64,000 bases of DNA from an uncultured Collinsella sp. (GTDB taxonomy: Bacteria; Actinomycetota; Coriobacteriia; Coriobacteriales; Coriobacteriaceae). The notes beneath the pieces were generated by a model. The model was given only the letters and a program-made list of their open reading frames with translations, did no database searches and was not told the DNA's origin. The stretch is from assembly GCA_959602645.1 (NCBI GenBank), contig CAUGTZ010000008.1:45617-109616 (forward strand), in the 5' to 3' direction. This document shows positions 15,824 to 24,837 of the stretch, in pieces. Positions within the stretch are counted from its first letter, which is position 1. Every line of letters starts with the position of its first letter. A program made the translations under genes and the position numbers.

Positions 15824-15843
15824 TGGCGTTCGGTCAACTAAAC

Positions 15844-16767
15844 CTAGCAGGCGGCCATGATGGGGGCAGCGACCTGCTTCTTACGGGAGAGGACGCCCGG
15901 CATCCAGACGCCGTCGTGCTCATCGGCAATGCCCAGGCCCTTCTGAGCAGCCTCGGTCTCGCCCTCGAGCAGGACCTGCGAGCCCTCCTCCATGATGTCG
16001 GTGATGCACAGGACAATGCCGTCAGCACCCTTCTCGGCGGCGTAGGCGCGCATGGCCTCGCGGATCTCGTCAATCATGCCAAGCGCACGGCTCTTGTCGA
16101 CGGTCTCGTACTGGCCGATGAGCAGCTTCTTGCCGGCGGGCTCGAACATCTTGATGTCGTTGCCGACCATCTCGGCAGCGGTGAAGGAGCCGGACGGGCG
16201 GGTAAGGAAGACCTCCATGCCAAACTTGACCGGGTCGACGCCCACCTGCTCGCCGAGCTTGGCGGCGACGGCGCGGTCGACATCGGTGGTGGTGGGGCTC
16301 TTGAGCATGAGCGTGTCGGTCATCATGGCCGAAAGCAGCAGCTTGGCCTGGACGTCGGAAAGCTCAACGCCGAGCACGCTGGCGAGCTTGGTGACGATGG
16401 TGCAGCTGGAGCCCCAGGGCAGGCAGATGTAGTGCAGCGGGCCGGCGGTCTCGAAGTCGCTGATGCGGTGATGGTCGACAACACCAAAGACCGTGGCGTC
16501 CTTAAGGCCGGCGACGGACTGGGCGGACTCGTTGTGGTCGGTGAGGACGACGAGCTGACCGGCCTCGACGGACTCGATCACGCGGGGCTCGGCAATGCCG
16601 GCATCGGCGAGCAGCTTGGCGGACTCGGCCGGAAGCTGGCCCAGAGCGCAAGCCTCGTAGGTGTTGCCGGCATACTCAACCTGGTTAAGCAGCTGGGACA
16701 GGACGACGGCGCTCATGATGGCGTCGTTATCGGGGTTCTGGTGACCAAAGACAAGAACGTTTGCCAT
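15844..16767 (-). CDS. ppaC: Manganese-dependent inorganic pyrophosphatase
   Basis: 307 aa, the full family II PPase length. The DHH-type N-terminal domain has GHQNPDNDAI (metal ligands His, Asp, Asp), LTDHNE, and VVDHHRISDF. The C-terminal DHHA2 domain contains the substrate-binding SRKKQV near the end. It hydrolyses pyrophosphate in the cytoplasm. GGAGGAT precedes the ATG. It has its own terminator and is probably monocistronic. Confidence 0.96.
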   Translation of the reverse strand: MANVLVFGHQNPDNDAIMSAVVLSQLLNQVEYAGNTYEACALGQLPAESAKLLADAGIAEPRVIESVEAGQLVVLTDHNESAQSVAGLKDATVFGVVDHHRISDFETAGPLHYICLPWGSSCTIVTKLASVLGVELSDVQAKLLLSAMMTDTLMLKSPTTTDVDRAVAAKLGEQVGVDPVKFGMEVFLTRPSGSFTAAEMVGNDIKMFEPAGKKLLIGQYETVDKSRALGMIDEIREAMRAYAAEKGADGIVLCITDIMEEGSQVLLEGETEAAQKGLGIADEHDGVWMPGVLSRKKQVAAPIMAAC

Positions 16768-16880
16768 GGATATCCTCCACTTGATATGTGTACTTGGACG
16801 TAGCTATGGTAGCACGCCGATGCCGAGCCTTCGCAGACGGAAGGGCCACGGCATATTTTGTGGCAGGTATGGGGGCCAAG

Positions 16881-16932
16881 GCTGTCCCTTTTGCACCATG
16901 TTGGTGCAAAGTAACCTGACCCCCTTGCACCA
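16881..16932. repeat. TTGCACCA-stem hairpin repeat
   Basis: TTTGCACCA (16890-16898) pairs with TGGTGCAAA (16902-16910), which can alternatively pair with TTGCACCA at 16925-16932. It is flanked by GTCCC on the left and lies just after the ROK kinase stop. It resembles the other palindromic intergenic families only loosely. Confidence 0.55.
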
Positions 16933-16933
16933 G

Positions 16934-17887
16934 CTATTTACCGGCGGCGCGCAGGGCTACGTAGGCGGCACCGATGATGCCGGCGTCGTTTCCGAGCGAA
17001 GCGACCTTAATGGGCGTCTCGCGCGAGGCGGAAAGCGCGTAGCGCTGGAAGTGCTCGCGAACCTTATCGAGGTAGACATCGGCCGAAGCGGACGCGCCGC
17101 CACCGATCAGGAACATCTCGGGGTCGACCACGTTGGCGATAAGTGCCAGAGCACGACCGAGATAGTCAGCCATGGTATCGGCAGCTGCCAGCGCGAGCTT
17201 GTCGCCCTCGCGGCAGGCCTGGAACACGTCCTTGGAATCGGAGGGGCCGGTGAGCTCGATGGGCTCGACGCCCGCCTTCTTGCACTCGGCCAGGTAATTG
17301 CTCACCACGCCGGTGGCGCTGGAATACTGCTCCAGGTGGCCATGGCCGCCACAGCCGCAGGTGCGCTCCTCGGCCGGGTTCAGGCACATGTGGCCAATCT
17401 CGCCGCCGGCACCCACAACGCCCGATACCACGTCGCCGTTAACGATAACGCCGCCGCCCACGCCGGTACCGATGGTGACCATCACCACGTTCTGCACGCC
17501 CTTGGCAGAACCGAGCCAGGCCTCGCCCATGGCAGCGGCGTTGGCATCGTTCTCATACTTAACGACCGCATCAGGGCAGTGCTCCTGGATGGCGATCTTG
17601 AGCTCGGGCAGGTTAATGGCAATGTTGGCCTTGACCTTGGCATCGCCCGACGCCGGGATGGGGCACGGAACGGCCAGGCCAATGCCTGCCACAAAGGCGC
17701 GCGGAATCTGCGCCTTGGCGACCACCTGGTCGATAGCCTCGGTCACCGCGGCAAAGCCCGCAGCGTCAACGATGGGAGGCGTGGGCACGCTGGCCTTGGC
17801 CAGCAGATTTCCGTCCTCGTCGAACAGGCCCTCCTTAACCGAAGTGCCGCCGACGTCGATGCCGATGTAGTACTGCTTGGGTTCCAT
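16934..17887 (-). CDS. ROK-family sugar kinase, probable glucokinase
   Basis: 317 aa from the ATG at 17885-17887, which follows an AAAGGTGG site. The phosphate-binding motif IGIDVGGTSVKEG lies at the N-terminus, followed by GTGVGGGVIVNG and the ROK zinc region EERTCGCGGHGHLEQY. In that motif a His replaces the usual third Cys of CxCGxxGCxE, so the metal site is Cys/Cys/His-type. The overall pattern fits glucokinases, which convert glucose to glucose-6-phosphate; N-acetylhexosamine or fructose specificity is not excluded. It lies between ppaC and the beta-glucoside PTS operon. Confidence 0.85.
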   Translation of the reverse strand: MEPKQYYIGIDVGGTSVKEGLFDEDGNLLAKASVPTPPIVDAAGFAAVTEAIDQVVAKAQIPRAFVAGIGLAVPCPIPASGDAKVKANIAINLPELKIAIQEHCPDAVVKYENDANAAAMGEAWLGSAKGVQNVVMVTIGTGVGGGVIVNGDVVSGVVGAGGEIGHMCLNPAEERTCGCGGHGHLEQYSSATGVVSNYLAECKKAGVEPIELTGPSDSKDVFQACREGDKLALAAADTMADYLGRALALIANVVDPEMFLIGGGASASADVYLDKVREHFQRYALSASRETPIKVASLGNDAGIIGAAYVALRAAGK

Positions 17888-17941
17888 GGGGGCCCACCTT
17901 TCTCGTTTAAACATTGCCTGTATGGTACCGCTCCCAAAGCA

Positions 17942-17982
17942 AAAACCTACCAAAAAGGGACAGGTTTGTTTTGGCAGGTTTT
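17942..17982. repeat. Hairpin repeat with GGGAC loop, AAAACCTRCC stem
   Basis: Fourteen-base arms (17942-17955, 17969-17982) with one mismatch enclose a loop starting AGGGACAGG. A related, longer element is at 21840-21917. Confidence 0.7.
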
Positions 17983-18030
17983 ATCTGGGGTAACGCAATT
18001 GGCTGCCCAACAGACCGCGCAAGACCATCC

Positions 18031-18070
18031 CCAAAAATAAAGGCGCCGGGAGGCGGAGGCTCCCGGCGCC
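18031..18070 (-). terminator. Terminator of PTS operon
   Basis: A perfect 11-bp stem GGCGCCGGGAG/CTCCCGGCGCC (18042-18052, 18060-18070) is followed on the minus strand by TTTATTTTT, about 60 bp after the IIA stop. Confidence 0.93.
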
Positions 18071-18128
18071 CGTCAAAGGGACTATGTTGTCTGTTGGACC
18101 GCACGGTCCGTCGCGGCGATAACGCCGA

Positions 18129-18461
18129 CTAGGCCTGAAGTGCCTGCAGCTGCTTGTGAACCTCGATGAGCTCCGTCGCCATGACGCGCATGGTCTCGGT
18201 GCCGGCCATCTGGTCCTCGGCATGCAGCAAAATCAACGGGGCCTCGCCGTTACGTTCGCCGTTGGCCTCCTTCTTCAGAAGCCCCATGTGAACATCGTGG
18301 CCACCGTTATAGGCCTCGTCGCCCTGCTTGATAAGCTCCTCGGCGGCGTCAAAATCGCCCTCCTTGGCCTTTTGCACGGCATTGATGTACATGCTCTTGG
18401 CGGTACCGACGTAGCTGATGATCTCAAAGCAGGTCATCTGCAGTTCGTTCATATCCTCCAT
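18129..18461 (-). CDS. PTS lactose/cellobiose-type IIA component
   Basis: 110 aa from an ATG with AGGTG 6 bp upstream; a GTG three codons earlier directly abuts the IIB stop and is also possible. The helical IIA-Lac/Cel fold is indicated by the phospho-His motif LILLHAEDQM near the C-terminus. It accepts phosphate from HPr and passes it to IIB. Last gene of the bgl-IIC-IIB-IIA operon, followed by a strong terminator. Confidence 0.92.
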   Translation of the reverse strand: MEDMNELQMTCFEIISYVGTAKSMYINAVQKAKEGDFDAAEELIKQGDEAYNGGHDVHMGLLKKEANGERNGEAPLILLHAEDQMAGTETMRVMATELIEVHKQLQALQA

Positions 18462-18470
18462 GCAGAGCAC

Positions 18471-18773
18471 CTAGCCCATCACGCTGACGCAGTGGTCGAT
18501 GATGCCGGCAGCGTTCATGCGGCCGTAGTCGACCATGTTGATGACCTCGACCGGAAAACGACCGGCGGCCTCCTTCTCAAAATCGCCCTTGGTGTAGCCG
18601 ATCTGCGGACCAAGCAGCAACATGTCGCACTCGTCCAGGTGATCGTGGGCCTCGTTCATGGGACGAGCCTCGACCTCAATATCCAGACCACGGTTTGCAA
18701 CCTCGGCCTGCATCTTCTGGACCAGCAGGCTCGTGGACATACCGGCATTGCAGCAGAGCATGATCTTCTTCAT
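18471..18773 (-). CDS. PTS cellobiose-type IIB component
   Basis: 100 aa. The phosphorylated cysteine lies in MLCCNAGMSTSLL (Cys8) with the following P-loop-like turn; MLLLGPQIGY is the conserved second strand and loop. It transfers phosphate from IIA to sugar bound by IIC. AAGGAGG precedes the ATG. A GC-rich hairpin in the 162-bp gap after IIC may tune the relative expression of IIC and IIB. Confidence 0.94.
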   Translation of the reverse strand: MKKIMLCCNAGMSTSLLVQKMQAEVANRGLDIEVEARPMNEAHDHLDECDMLLLGPQIGYTKGDFEKEAAGRFPVEVINMVDYGRMNAAGIIDHCVSVMG

Positions 18774-18875
18774 GGTTTCCTCCTTATAACTGCGCGGCGC
18801 GCAGACGACAACTGGTTTTATTCCTTGCGGCTATTGTGCCCACCCCCCCTGCATCTTTACACAAGGGAGAGAGCT

Positions 18876-18906
18876 GCGGGCACCGGCGCCGCGTACCGGC
18901 GCCCGC
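18876..18906 (-). other. Intercistronic hairpin between IIC and IIB
   Basis: GCGGGC-CCGG and CCGG-GCCCGC arms with one mismatch form a stable stem without a T-run. It may protect the IIC message 3' end or reduce expression of IIB and IIA; no direct evidence. Confidence 0.45.
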
Positions 18907-18935
18907 AAAGGTGAAAGGGACGAACGTTAGGCGTT

Positions 18936-20279
18936 CTACTCGGCGAGAGCCTCCTGCTTGGCGATTGCCTTCTCGGAAATCTTCATAAAGGGCAGGTAGA
19001 CGGCCATGCCAATGACAATCTCGATAGCCTGCCACACGCCAGCGCGCCAGTCAAAGCCCGTAGCGAGCAGGGCATTGATGACGGGAGGCATGGTCCAGGG
19101 CACCTGGGCGATGCAGGGGCTGATGATGCCTGCGCAGGTAAGGCCATAGGTGATGCCGATGAACAGGTCGGGAAGGAGGACAAACGGGATCATGAGCGGC
19201 AGGTTGTACACGATGGGGTAACCGTAGATAACCGGCTCGTTGATGTTGAACAGACCAGGCAGGATAGCCATCTTGGAAACGGTCTCGGAAGCCTTGTTTT
19301 TGGAGAACAGGAGCGTGTCGAGCAGGAGCATGAGGGTGCAGCCCGAGCCGCCGATGAGGGCGAAGCTGTTAACGATCTGCATGTTCATGTAGTGATCGGG
19401 CTGGATGGTGCCACCGGCGGCAAAGGTAGCCATGTTGTCGACGATGAGCATGGTCAGGATCGGCTCGACGGTAGCGCCAGAGATGGTGGACTGGTGAATA
19501 CCGACGCAGAACAGCAGGTTAGCAAGGGTGTAGATGAGGATAACAGCCCACGGACCAGCGTTCATGATGCTCTTGAGCGGGTTGGAGATGCACGTGGAGA
19601 TGATGGTGCACAGATCGGTGCCGGCGCACACGGCGAGCAGGGCTGCGGCAAGAGCGAAGACCGCGAGGTTAAGCAGCATCGGAATCATGACGTTGAAGGA
19701 GTTGGAGACCGCGGGAGGCACGCCCTCGCCCAGCTTAACCTTGAGCTTCTCGACGCCAGAAATCTTGATGAAGAGCGAGACGGAAAGCAGGGCGATGATA
19801 ATAGCCGAGAACAGACCGTTGGTGCCGGTGTTGGCAGTCGAAAGGGCGCCCGTGACCTCGGCGGAGGTGATCTTGTCGGTGAGCAGTGGGCTCGTGGCGG
19901 CAAGCGTGGCGGTGATCTGCTGCGGCATCATGATGACGAAGGCAGAGATAGCGACGACCATGCAAGCAAGCGGATTATCGAAGCGCTTGTTCTTAGCGAG
20001 GCTGTAGCCAATCAATCCGGCCAAGATAATGGCAGAGACGTTGAGGGTGCCCAGCGTAATCGCCGAACCCCACGTCTGAAGGTTGGCAAGGCCCGCCGCA
20101 TCGAGCGGGAACAGAGGGAACACGACGTTGTTAATAAGAACCGCGATACCCGCAAGGATATAGAGCGGCGTGATGGTCGCGAAGGCGTCACGCAGGGAAC
20201 GCAGGTGAACCTGGTTTCCCACCTTCGCAGAGACCTCGGCAAACTTGTCGAGGAAGCTCTTTCCGTTGTCACTGGCCAT
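18936..20279 (-). CDS. PTS cellobiose/beta-glucoside IIC permease
   Basis: 447 aa with about ten membrane helices. It matches the EIIC of the Lac/Cel family, with the conserved loop GLFNINEPVIYGYPIVYN, which holds the sugar-binding Glu, and the preceding GGSGCTLML. It transports a beta-glucoside such as cellobiose; the exact sugar cannot be read from sequence. AGGAG lies 5 bp before the ATG. It is the second gene of the operon after the 6-phospho-beta-glucosidase. Confidence 0.93.
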   Translation of the reverse strand: MASDNGKSFLDKFAEVSAKVGNQVHLRSLRDAFATITPLYILAGIAVLINNVVFPLFPLDAAGLANLQTWGSAITLGTLNVSAIILAGLIGYSLAKNKRFDNPLACMVVAISAFVIMMPQQITATLAATSPLLTDKITSAEVTGALSTANTGTNGLFSAIIIALLSVSLFIKISGVEKLKVKLGEGVPPAVSNSFNVMIPMLLNLAVFALAAALLAVCAGTDLCTIISTCISNPLKSIMNAGPWAVILIYTLANLLFCVGIHQSTISGATVEPILTMLIVDNMATFAAGGTIQPDHYMNMQIVNSFALIGGSGCTLMLLLDTLLFSKNKASETVSKMAILPGLFNINEPVIYGYPIVYNLPLMIPFVLLPDLFIGITYGLTCAGIISPCIAQVPWTMPPVINALLATGFDWRAGVWQAIEIVIGMAVYLPFMKISEKAIAKQEALAE

Positions 20280-20398
20280 GATTGCTCCTAACTTTCAAAT
20301 CCGGCCTTTCCTATGCGCACGGTGGTCTGTCGCCCTCTGCCACCAGATGTGCCATGTGTTGCGCGCGGCGGCGCGCGGTCTGGACGTTCGTCCGGTCG

Positions 20399-21799
20399 CT
20401 AATCAACCACGTGGGTCGTGGCGACCTGTTTGAGCCAGGCCGCCGACTTCTTAAGACGGCGCTTATAGCCATCCATCAGATCGACCTCGACAAAGCCATA
20501 GCGATTCTTAAAGGCATTGGCCCAAGACCAGTTATCGATGACGGCCCAATAATGGTATCCGCGGCACTTGGCGCCCTCGTCGATGGCCTTGGCCACCCAC
20601 TCCAGGTGCTGACGTACAAAGTCGACGCGGTAGTCATCCTGGATGGTTCCTTCGGCGTCACGGTTCTTGTATTCGTCCATGATGCCGATGCCGTTCTCGG
20701 AAACGAACCACTCAAGATCGGGGTAGTTCTTAGCGCAGTCCATGCCAAAGTCGTAGAGGCCCTGCGGGTAGATCTCCCAGCCGCGGCTCTCGTTCATAAC
20801 GGCGTCGGGCCATACGTACTCGTCGGCAAAGTGCGGCAGGCCGTACTGGTCGACCTTGCTCGCCGGCGCCTGAACACGCGTGGGGTGGTAGTAGTTGCAG
20901 CCTAGCCAGTCGACAACACCCTGCTTGAGGATCTCTTGGTCGCCGGCGCGGAACGGGAGCTTAACGCCGCCCTCGGCCAGGCTGTCGAGCACGTCGGCAG
21001 GAAGCTCGCCCTTGGTGATGAGGTCGAGCCACCAGCGGTTGTTGATGCCGCTGGTCATGCGCACGGCCTCGAGGTCCGCCTCGCTGGGGTTCTCCTTGGT
21101 GTAGACCGGGGTAAAGCAGTTGATCATGCCGATCTTGGCATCGGCGCGAATAGCGCCCTCGTCATAGGCGCGACGATAGTTGGCCACGGCCAGCGCGTGC
21201 GCCAGCGAGATGTGATACTGCACGGTGCGGGCGCGGTTGAAGTCGTGGAGCTGCGGGAACCACACGCCCTCCTGATAGCGCTGCTCGGGCTCGACGATGG
21301 GCTCGTTAAAGGTGAACCAGTACTTAATCTCCTGGCCAAACTCGTGGAAGGCGACGTCGGCGTAATGTGCGTAAGCCTCGACAACCTCACGGCTCTCCCA
21401 GCCGCCACGGTTAAAGAGGTAGGTGGGCATGTCAAAGTGGTACAAGTTGACAAACGGCTCCAAGCCGGCTTCGCGAGAGGCGCGGAACAACTCGTGATAC
21501 CACGCGGCACCTTCCTCGTTGAGGTTGCCGTCGGCATCGAGCAGACGGCTCCACTGGATGGAAGTGCGATAGGTATCCAGACCCAAGTCCTTCAAAATGC
21601 GAAGGTCTTCCTGGTACTTGGCCATAAAGTCATTGCCGGCGTAAGAGCCAACGCGGTTGTAGAACGAACCCAGATCCTGGATGGACCAGGTGTCCCACAG
21701 GTTCTCGAGCTTGCCGCCCTGGTTCCACTGACCCTCAGTCTGCGGGCCGGACATAGCAGCGCCAAAGAAGAAGTCGTTAGGCAGCTGATACTGTGCCAT
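20399..21799 (-). CDS. 6-phospho-beta-glucosidase, GH1
   Basis: 466 aa from the ATG at 21797-21799 (a TTG one codon earlier is less likely). Glycoside hydrolase family 1: acid/base Glu in WFTFNEPIVE and nucleophile Glu in FVSENGIGI. The context with IIC, IIB and IIA implies the substrate is the phosphorylated disaccharide delivered by the PTS. The N-terminal FFFGAAMSGPQTEGQW is typical. First gene of the leftward operon; the divergent GntR gene begins about 300 bp away and probably regulates it. Confidence 0.92.
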   Translation of the reverse strand: MAQYQLPNDFFFGAAMSGPQTEGQWNQGGKLENLWDTWSIQDLGSFYNRVGSYAGNDFMAKYQEDLRILKDLGLDTYRTSIQWSRLLDADGNLNEEGAAWYHELFRASREAGLEPFVNLYHFDMPTYLFNRGGWESREVVEAYAHYADVAFHEFGQEIKYWFTFNEPIVEPEQRYQEGVWFPQLHDFNRARTVQYHISLAHALAVANYRRAYDEGAIRADAKIGMINCFTPVYTKENPSEADLEAVRMTSGINNRWWLDLITKGELPADVLDSLAEGGVKLPFRAGDQEILKQGVVDWLGCNYYHPTRVQAPASKVDQYGLPHFADEYVWPDAVMNESRGWEIYPQGLYDFGMDCAKNYPDLEWFVSENGIGIMDEYKNRDAEGTIQDDYRVDFVRQHLEWVAKAIDEGAKCRGYHYWAVIDNWSWANAFKNRYGFVEVDLMDGYKRRLKKSAAWLKQVATTHVVD

Positions 21800-21839
21800 C
21801 AAAGTCCTCGCTTTCGTGTTCTAGAGCTTCCGGTTGGAG

Positions 21840-21917
21840 ACGGGTTTGCTTTGGCAGGTTATCCGGCGCGGGCGCGCACCGGTCATACCGATATCCAACC
21901 CGCCAAAACAAAACCGT
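21840..21917. repeat. Long imperfect hairpin repeat, TTTGGC type
   Basis: 21-nt arms (21840-21860 and 21897-21917) pair with three differences, all G-U compatible in RNA. The repeat fills much of the divergent 303-bp region between the GH1 and GntR genes and is related to 17942-17982. A GTCCCC follows immediately. The remainder of this region shows no confident promoter, though AT-rich TTGTTA and TATACT boxes occur at 22050-22066. Confidence 0.65.
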
Positions 21918-22102
21918 CCCCAAACGGTCGATCCTGTTCTGCGGAAAGATTCCGTTCGTTGCTTAAACTATAGCGCTCTAATTCTAAAAGTGAAGCGTCT
22001 TTTTCTTTTTTCTTTCTCGAGCTTCTTAGATAAAGGTTATATGGGTGCCTTGTTAAGGGTTATACTTACTTGCGTATTGATATATGTCGGAAAGGAGGTT
22101 CA

Positions 22103-22822
22103 ATGATTCCCAAATACGAGGCGATAGCTGCAGATATTCGTCGAAGCATCGAGGATGGCACTCTTAAACCGGGCGACAAGCTTCCCACCGTCGTTGAGTT
22201 CTGCGAGCTCTATAGCGTTTCCAAAATCACCGTCAAACGAGCTATCGAGCAAATCACCGAGGAAGGTCTTATTACCAGCCGACGCGGATCGGGTACCTAT
22301 GTTAAGGACACGGCGGGGCTTCCCGGCCAGGCGTTTTTCCAGGGCAAAAACGACCGTGCCCAGGGCTTTTCGTATGAGCACCGCGGGGAGAAGGTGACCT
22401 CGGTGGTCTACGATTTCTCGATTGTTAATCCACCAGCGGACATCGCAGCCCAGCTGGGAATTGCCGAGGATAACTTTGCCTATCACATCGTGCGCGTGCG
22501 TCAGGCCGATGAGAAGCCCATCGTTATCGAGTACACCTACATGCCCCTCGAGCTGATTCCAGGCCTTAAAAAGAAGGACCTGTACGGATCGGTCTACCAC
22601 TTCATCCGCGAGCAATGTGGGCTGAAGATTTCGAGCTTCCACCGTACCATTCGCGCCGTGGCAGCAACCGAGGAAGAAGCCGAGCGCTTGGACACCAAGC
22701 CTGGCTCTCCCCTGCTCGAGCTCACCCAGATTGGCTTTTTGGACAGCGGCGCCGCCTTTGAGTATTCGGTCTCGCGCAACGTTGGCGACCGCTTTGAGTT
22801 GCACAACGTAACGTTGGCATAG
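22103..22822 (+). CDS. GntR/HutC-family regulator with UTRA domain
   Basis: 239 aa. The start at 22103 has AAAGGAGG at 22091-22098. An N-terminal winged helix (YEAIAADIRRSIEDGTLKPG and the recognition segment SVSKITVKRAIEQI) occupies residues 1-70. A UTRA effector-binding domain follows (about 90-235, ending in a strand/helix pattern typical of sugar-phosphate sensors). Such proteins usually repress adjacent sugar operons until a phosphorylated sugar binds. Its divergent position relative to the GH1-PTS operon makes that operon the likely target. Confidence 0.9.
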   Translation: MIPKYEAIAADIRRSIEDGTLKPGDKLPTVVEFCELYSVSKITVKRAIEQITEEGLITSRRGSGTYVKDTAGLPGQAFFQGKNDRAQGFSYEHRGEKVTSVVYDFSIVNPPADIAAQLGIAEDNFAYHIVRVRQADEKPIVIEYTYMPLELIPGLKKKDLYGSVYHFIREQCGLKISSFHRTIRAVAATEEEAERLDTKPGSPLLELTQIGFLDSGAAFEYSVSRNVGDRFELHNVTLA

Positions 22823-22890
22823 GTTTTTGTAGTCATCCGGGCGCTCGCTTTGAGCTGTTTTGTGCAGCGCCCGCGCAACACAATGGGGGT

Positions 22891-23829
22891 ATGAACATGT
22901 CCGATTTGATTAAGCTGACGCCGATCTTCCACGAGAAGATCTGGGGCGGTCGCCACCTCGAAACCGTATTTGGCTACGACATTCCCGATGGCCCCATCGG
23001 TGAGTGCTGGGCCATCTCGGCCCACCCCAACGGCGACTGCCAGATTGCGGAGGGCCCGTATGCCGGCCACACGCTGTCGTGGCTGTGGGCCGAGCATCGC
23101 GAGCTCTTTGGCAACTGCGAGGGCAAGGAGTTCCCGCTGCTCATTAAGATTCTGGACGCCAAGGACGACCTTTCGATCCAGATTCATCCCAACGACGAGT
23201 ACGCTGCCGAGCACGAGAACGGTAGCCTGGGCAAAACCGAGTGTTGGTATGTGCTGGACTGCGAGCCCGACGCCACGATCATCGTCGGCCAGCGTGCCAA
23301 GGACCGCGCCGAGGCCGCACAAATGATCGAGGAAGGACGTTGGGACGACATGCTCAACGTGTTGCCGATTCACAAGGGCGACTTTTTCCAGATTGATTCC
23401 GGTACCGTGCACGCCATCAAGACCGGCACGCTCATTTTGGAGACGCAGCAGTCGAGCGACATAACGTATCGTCTGTACGACTACGACCGTCCCGGCACTG
23501 ACGGCAACCTGCGCCCGCTGCACATTGAGCAGAGCCTCGACTGCATCGACTTTGATGCTCAGGCTCCGACCGACGGCACGGTGACCGCGCCCGAGGTGGA
23601 CGGCGTGACCGAGCTCGAGTCCAACCCCTGCTACACCGTCGATCGCGTGCGCGTCAACGGCAGCAAGACCCTCGACCAGCGCTGGCCCTTCATGTGCCTG
23701 TCGGTCATCGACGGCGAAGGCACCGTCTGCGGCGACCCCGTCCACAAGGGAAGCCACCTGTTGGCCCCGAGCACCGTCAGCTCCATCGACCTCGAAGGCA
23801 AGATGGAACTGATCATCAGCCACCTGTAG
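22891..23829 (+). CDS. manA: Class I mannose-6-phosphate isomerase
   Basis: 312 aa. It interconverts mannose-6-phosphate and fructose-6-phosphate in a zinc-dependent reaction. The zinc ligands appear in LSIQIHPNDEYA (Gln, His) and later in FQIDSGTVHAI (His). WGGRHLE near residue 20 and KTECWYVL are typical of short firmicute-type ManA, which are about 310-320 aa. Two ATGs, 22891 and 22897, are possible. It follows the GntR gene by 68 bp and may be co-transcribed with it. Confidence 0.93.
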   Translation: MNMSDLIKLTPIFHEKIWGGRHLETVFGYDIPDGPIGECWAISAHPNGDCQIAEGPYAGHTLSWLWAEHRELFGNCEGKEFPLLIKILDAKDDLSIQIHPNDEYAAEHENGSLGKTECWYVLDCEPDATIIVGQRAKDRAEAAQMIEEGRWDDMLNVLPIHKGDFFQIDSGTVHAIKTGTLILETQQSSDITYRLYDYDRPGTDGNLRPLHIEQSLDCIDFDAQAPTDGTVTAPEVDGVTELESNPCYTVDRVRVNGSKTLDQRWPFMCLSVIDGEGTVCGDPVHKGSHLLAPSTVSSIDLEGKMELIISHL

Positions 23830-23846
23830 GCCACCGGTCCCCAAGC

Positions 23847-23977
23847 GCTCGCCGGGACGGGGCGCGGGGTTTGGTCGCCTGCTCGGACAGTCCTGCTCGC
23901 ACGGAGAGCACATTAAGTGCTCTCCGGCTCGTGCGGAACTCGCGATCGACCAAACCCCGCGTCCCGTCCCGGCGAGC
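23847..23977. repeat. Long cruciform element, copy A
   Basis: 31-nt arms (23847-23877 and 23947-23977) pair with a single mismatch and enclose a 69-nt core. The core contains GGAGAGCAC-ATTAA-GTGCTCTCC at its tip and begins CCTGCTCGG. The core is nearly identical to that of copy B (26077-26207) in the opposite strand orientation, but the arms are unrelated in sequence. It lies 18 bp after the manA stop. No T-run follows. Confidence 0.85.
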
Positions 23978-23998
23978 CTCTGGCTAGTTACGACAATC

Positions 23999-24043
23999 AA
24001 AAAGCAACAAGGGGCTCCCCCGCTCATCAAACGGGAGAGCCCC
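23999..24043 (-). terminator. Terminator of the nucleotidyltransferase gene
   Basis: GGGGCTCCCCCG (24011-24022) pairs with CGGGAGAGCCCC (24032-24043) with one mismatch; on the minus strand TTGTTGCTTTTT follows. A near-identical hairpin with the same AAAGCAACAA-like flank is at 25949-25992. Confidence 0.83.
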
Positions 24044-24069
24044 TCACCATACATAACGAATCAAGGTGC

Positions 24070-24837
24070 CTATAGGTAGACCTTTTCGAGAAACGATAAT
24101 GTGTCCTGAAGACGCGCTCTCTCTTTACGATCGGTCTGCCGATTTACATAAGAAGAAAAGTCCGCAAAGAAGTCTCCGGCGTCAGCCCTCATTTGCTCTA
24201 TTAGCTCCAAGCGAGCCGAAGGCGGCAACAAACCCGCAAGTCGAACAATATCCGAGCGATGCTTTCGTCGATCTTTATCGTTGCAATGGCGCCCTTCTTC
24301 ATAGCTCCTATTGATATCAATGTGTGCACGCATCTTGAGGGGAATGATATGGAGCGCATCGAGCAACGTAATGCCCTCTACGTTCGTTGCGTTGTCGCGA
24401 ATAAATTCGTAGTAGCCATCGTCGAGAATAATTGCCGAAAGACTTGATACGGCCCCGTCAAAGGAAAGAGGTGCCACTTCGCTCGTTTCATCTTCGAGCA
24501 CAAAATCAGGATGTCGGGCGAATAGCTCAATTTGGCCGGGATAGTCTAGGACTTGCCTTGATCCTTCGGGCAAACAGAACCGATAGTAAGTGCACTTTCC
24601 ATCGCCGACCTTCCCAGTCTCATATCCGACAGCTTTGATAAATGCCCACAATGCAGTGGCGAATTCAACGCCTTCCCCATCAACAATTACGACGATATCC
24701 AAGTCTTCAGTAGCTCTAAACGAATCGCCCTCATTGTCAAATAGAACGCTGCAGGCCCCTCCACCAATAAGGACGTAACCGCCTTTACAGCCGCTCATGG
24801 CATCGGCAAATCGCTCTATTCCCCTCACTTTTGACAT
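24070..24837 (-). CDS. Nucleotidyltransferase-fold protein, AbiEii/DUF6036-like
   Basis: 255 aa from the ATG at 24837, which follows GGAGG and lies inside the end of the upstream gene. The N-terminal half shows a minimal nucleotidyltransferase pattern: VLIGGGACSVL, then TEDLDIVVIVDG with the paired metal-binding aspartates. A helical C-terminal half follows (LLPPSARLELIEQM). Such proteins serve as toxins in AbiE-like type IV modules or as partners of HTH regulators. A 13-bp overlap with the upstream HTH protein means translational coupling. The gene is clearly AT-richer than its neighbours. Family assignment is inferred from pattern only. Confidence 0.65.
   Translation of the reverse strand: MSKVRGIERFADAMSGCKGGYVLIGGGACSVLFDNEGDSFRATEDLDIVVIVDGEGVEFATALWAFIKAVGYETGKVGDGKCTYYRFCLPEGSRQVLDYPGQIELFARHPDFVLEDETSEVAPLSFDGAVSSLSAIILDDGYYEFIRDNATNVEGITLLDALHIIPLKMRAHIDINRSYEEGRHCNDKDRRKHRSDIVRLAGLLPPSARLELIEQMRADAGDFFADFSSYVNRQTDRKERARLQDTLSFLEKVYL

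Noticed and set aside
22594..24054. 486-codon leftward frame antisense to manA
   Set aside because: It covers manA and the cruciform element and has no start context; a shadow of the manA codon pattern.
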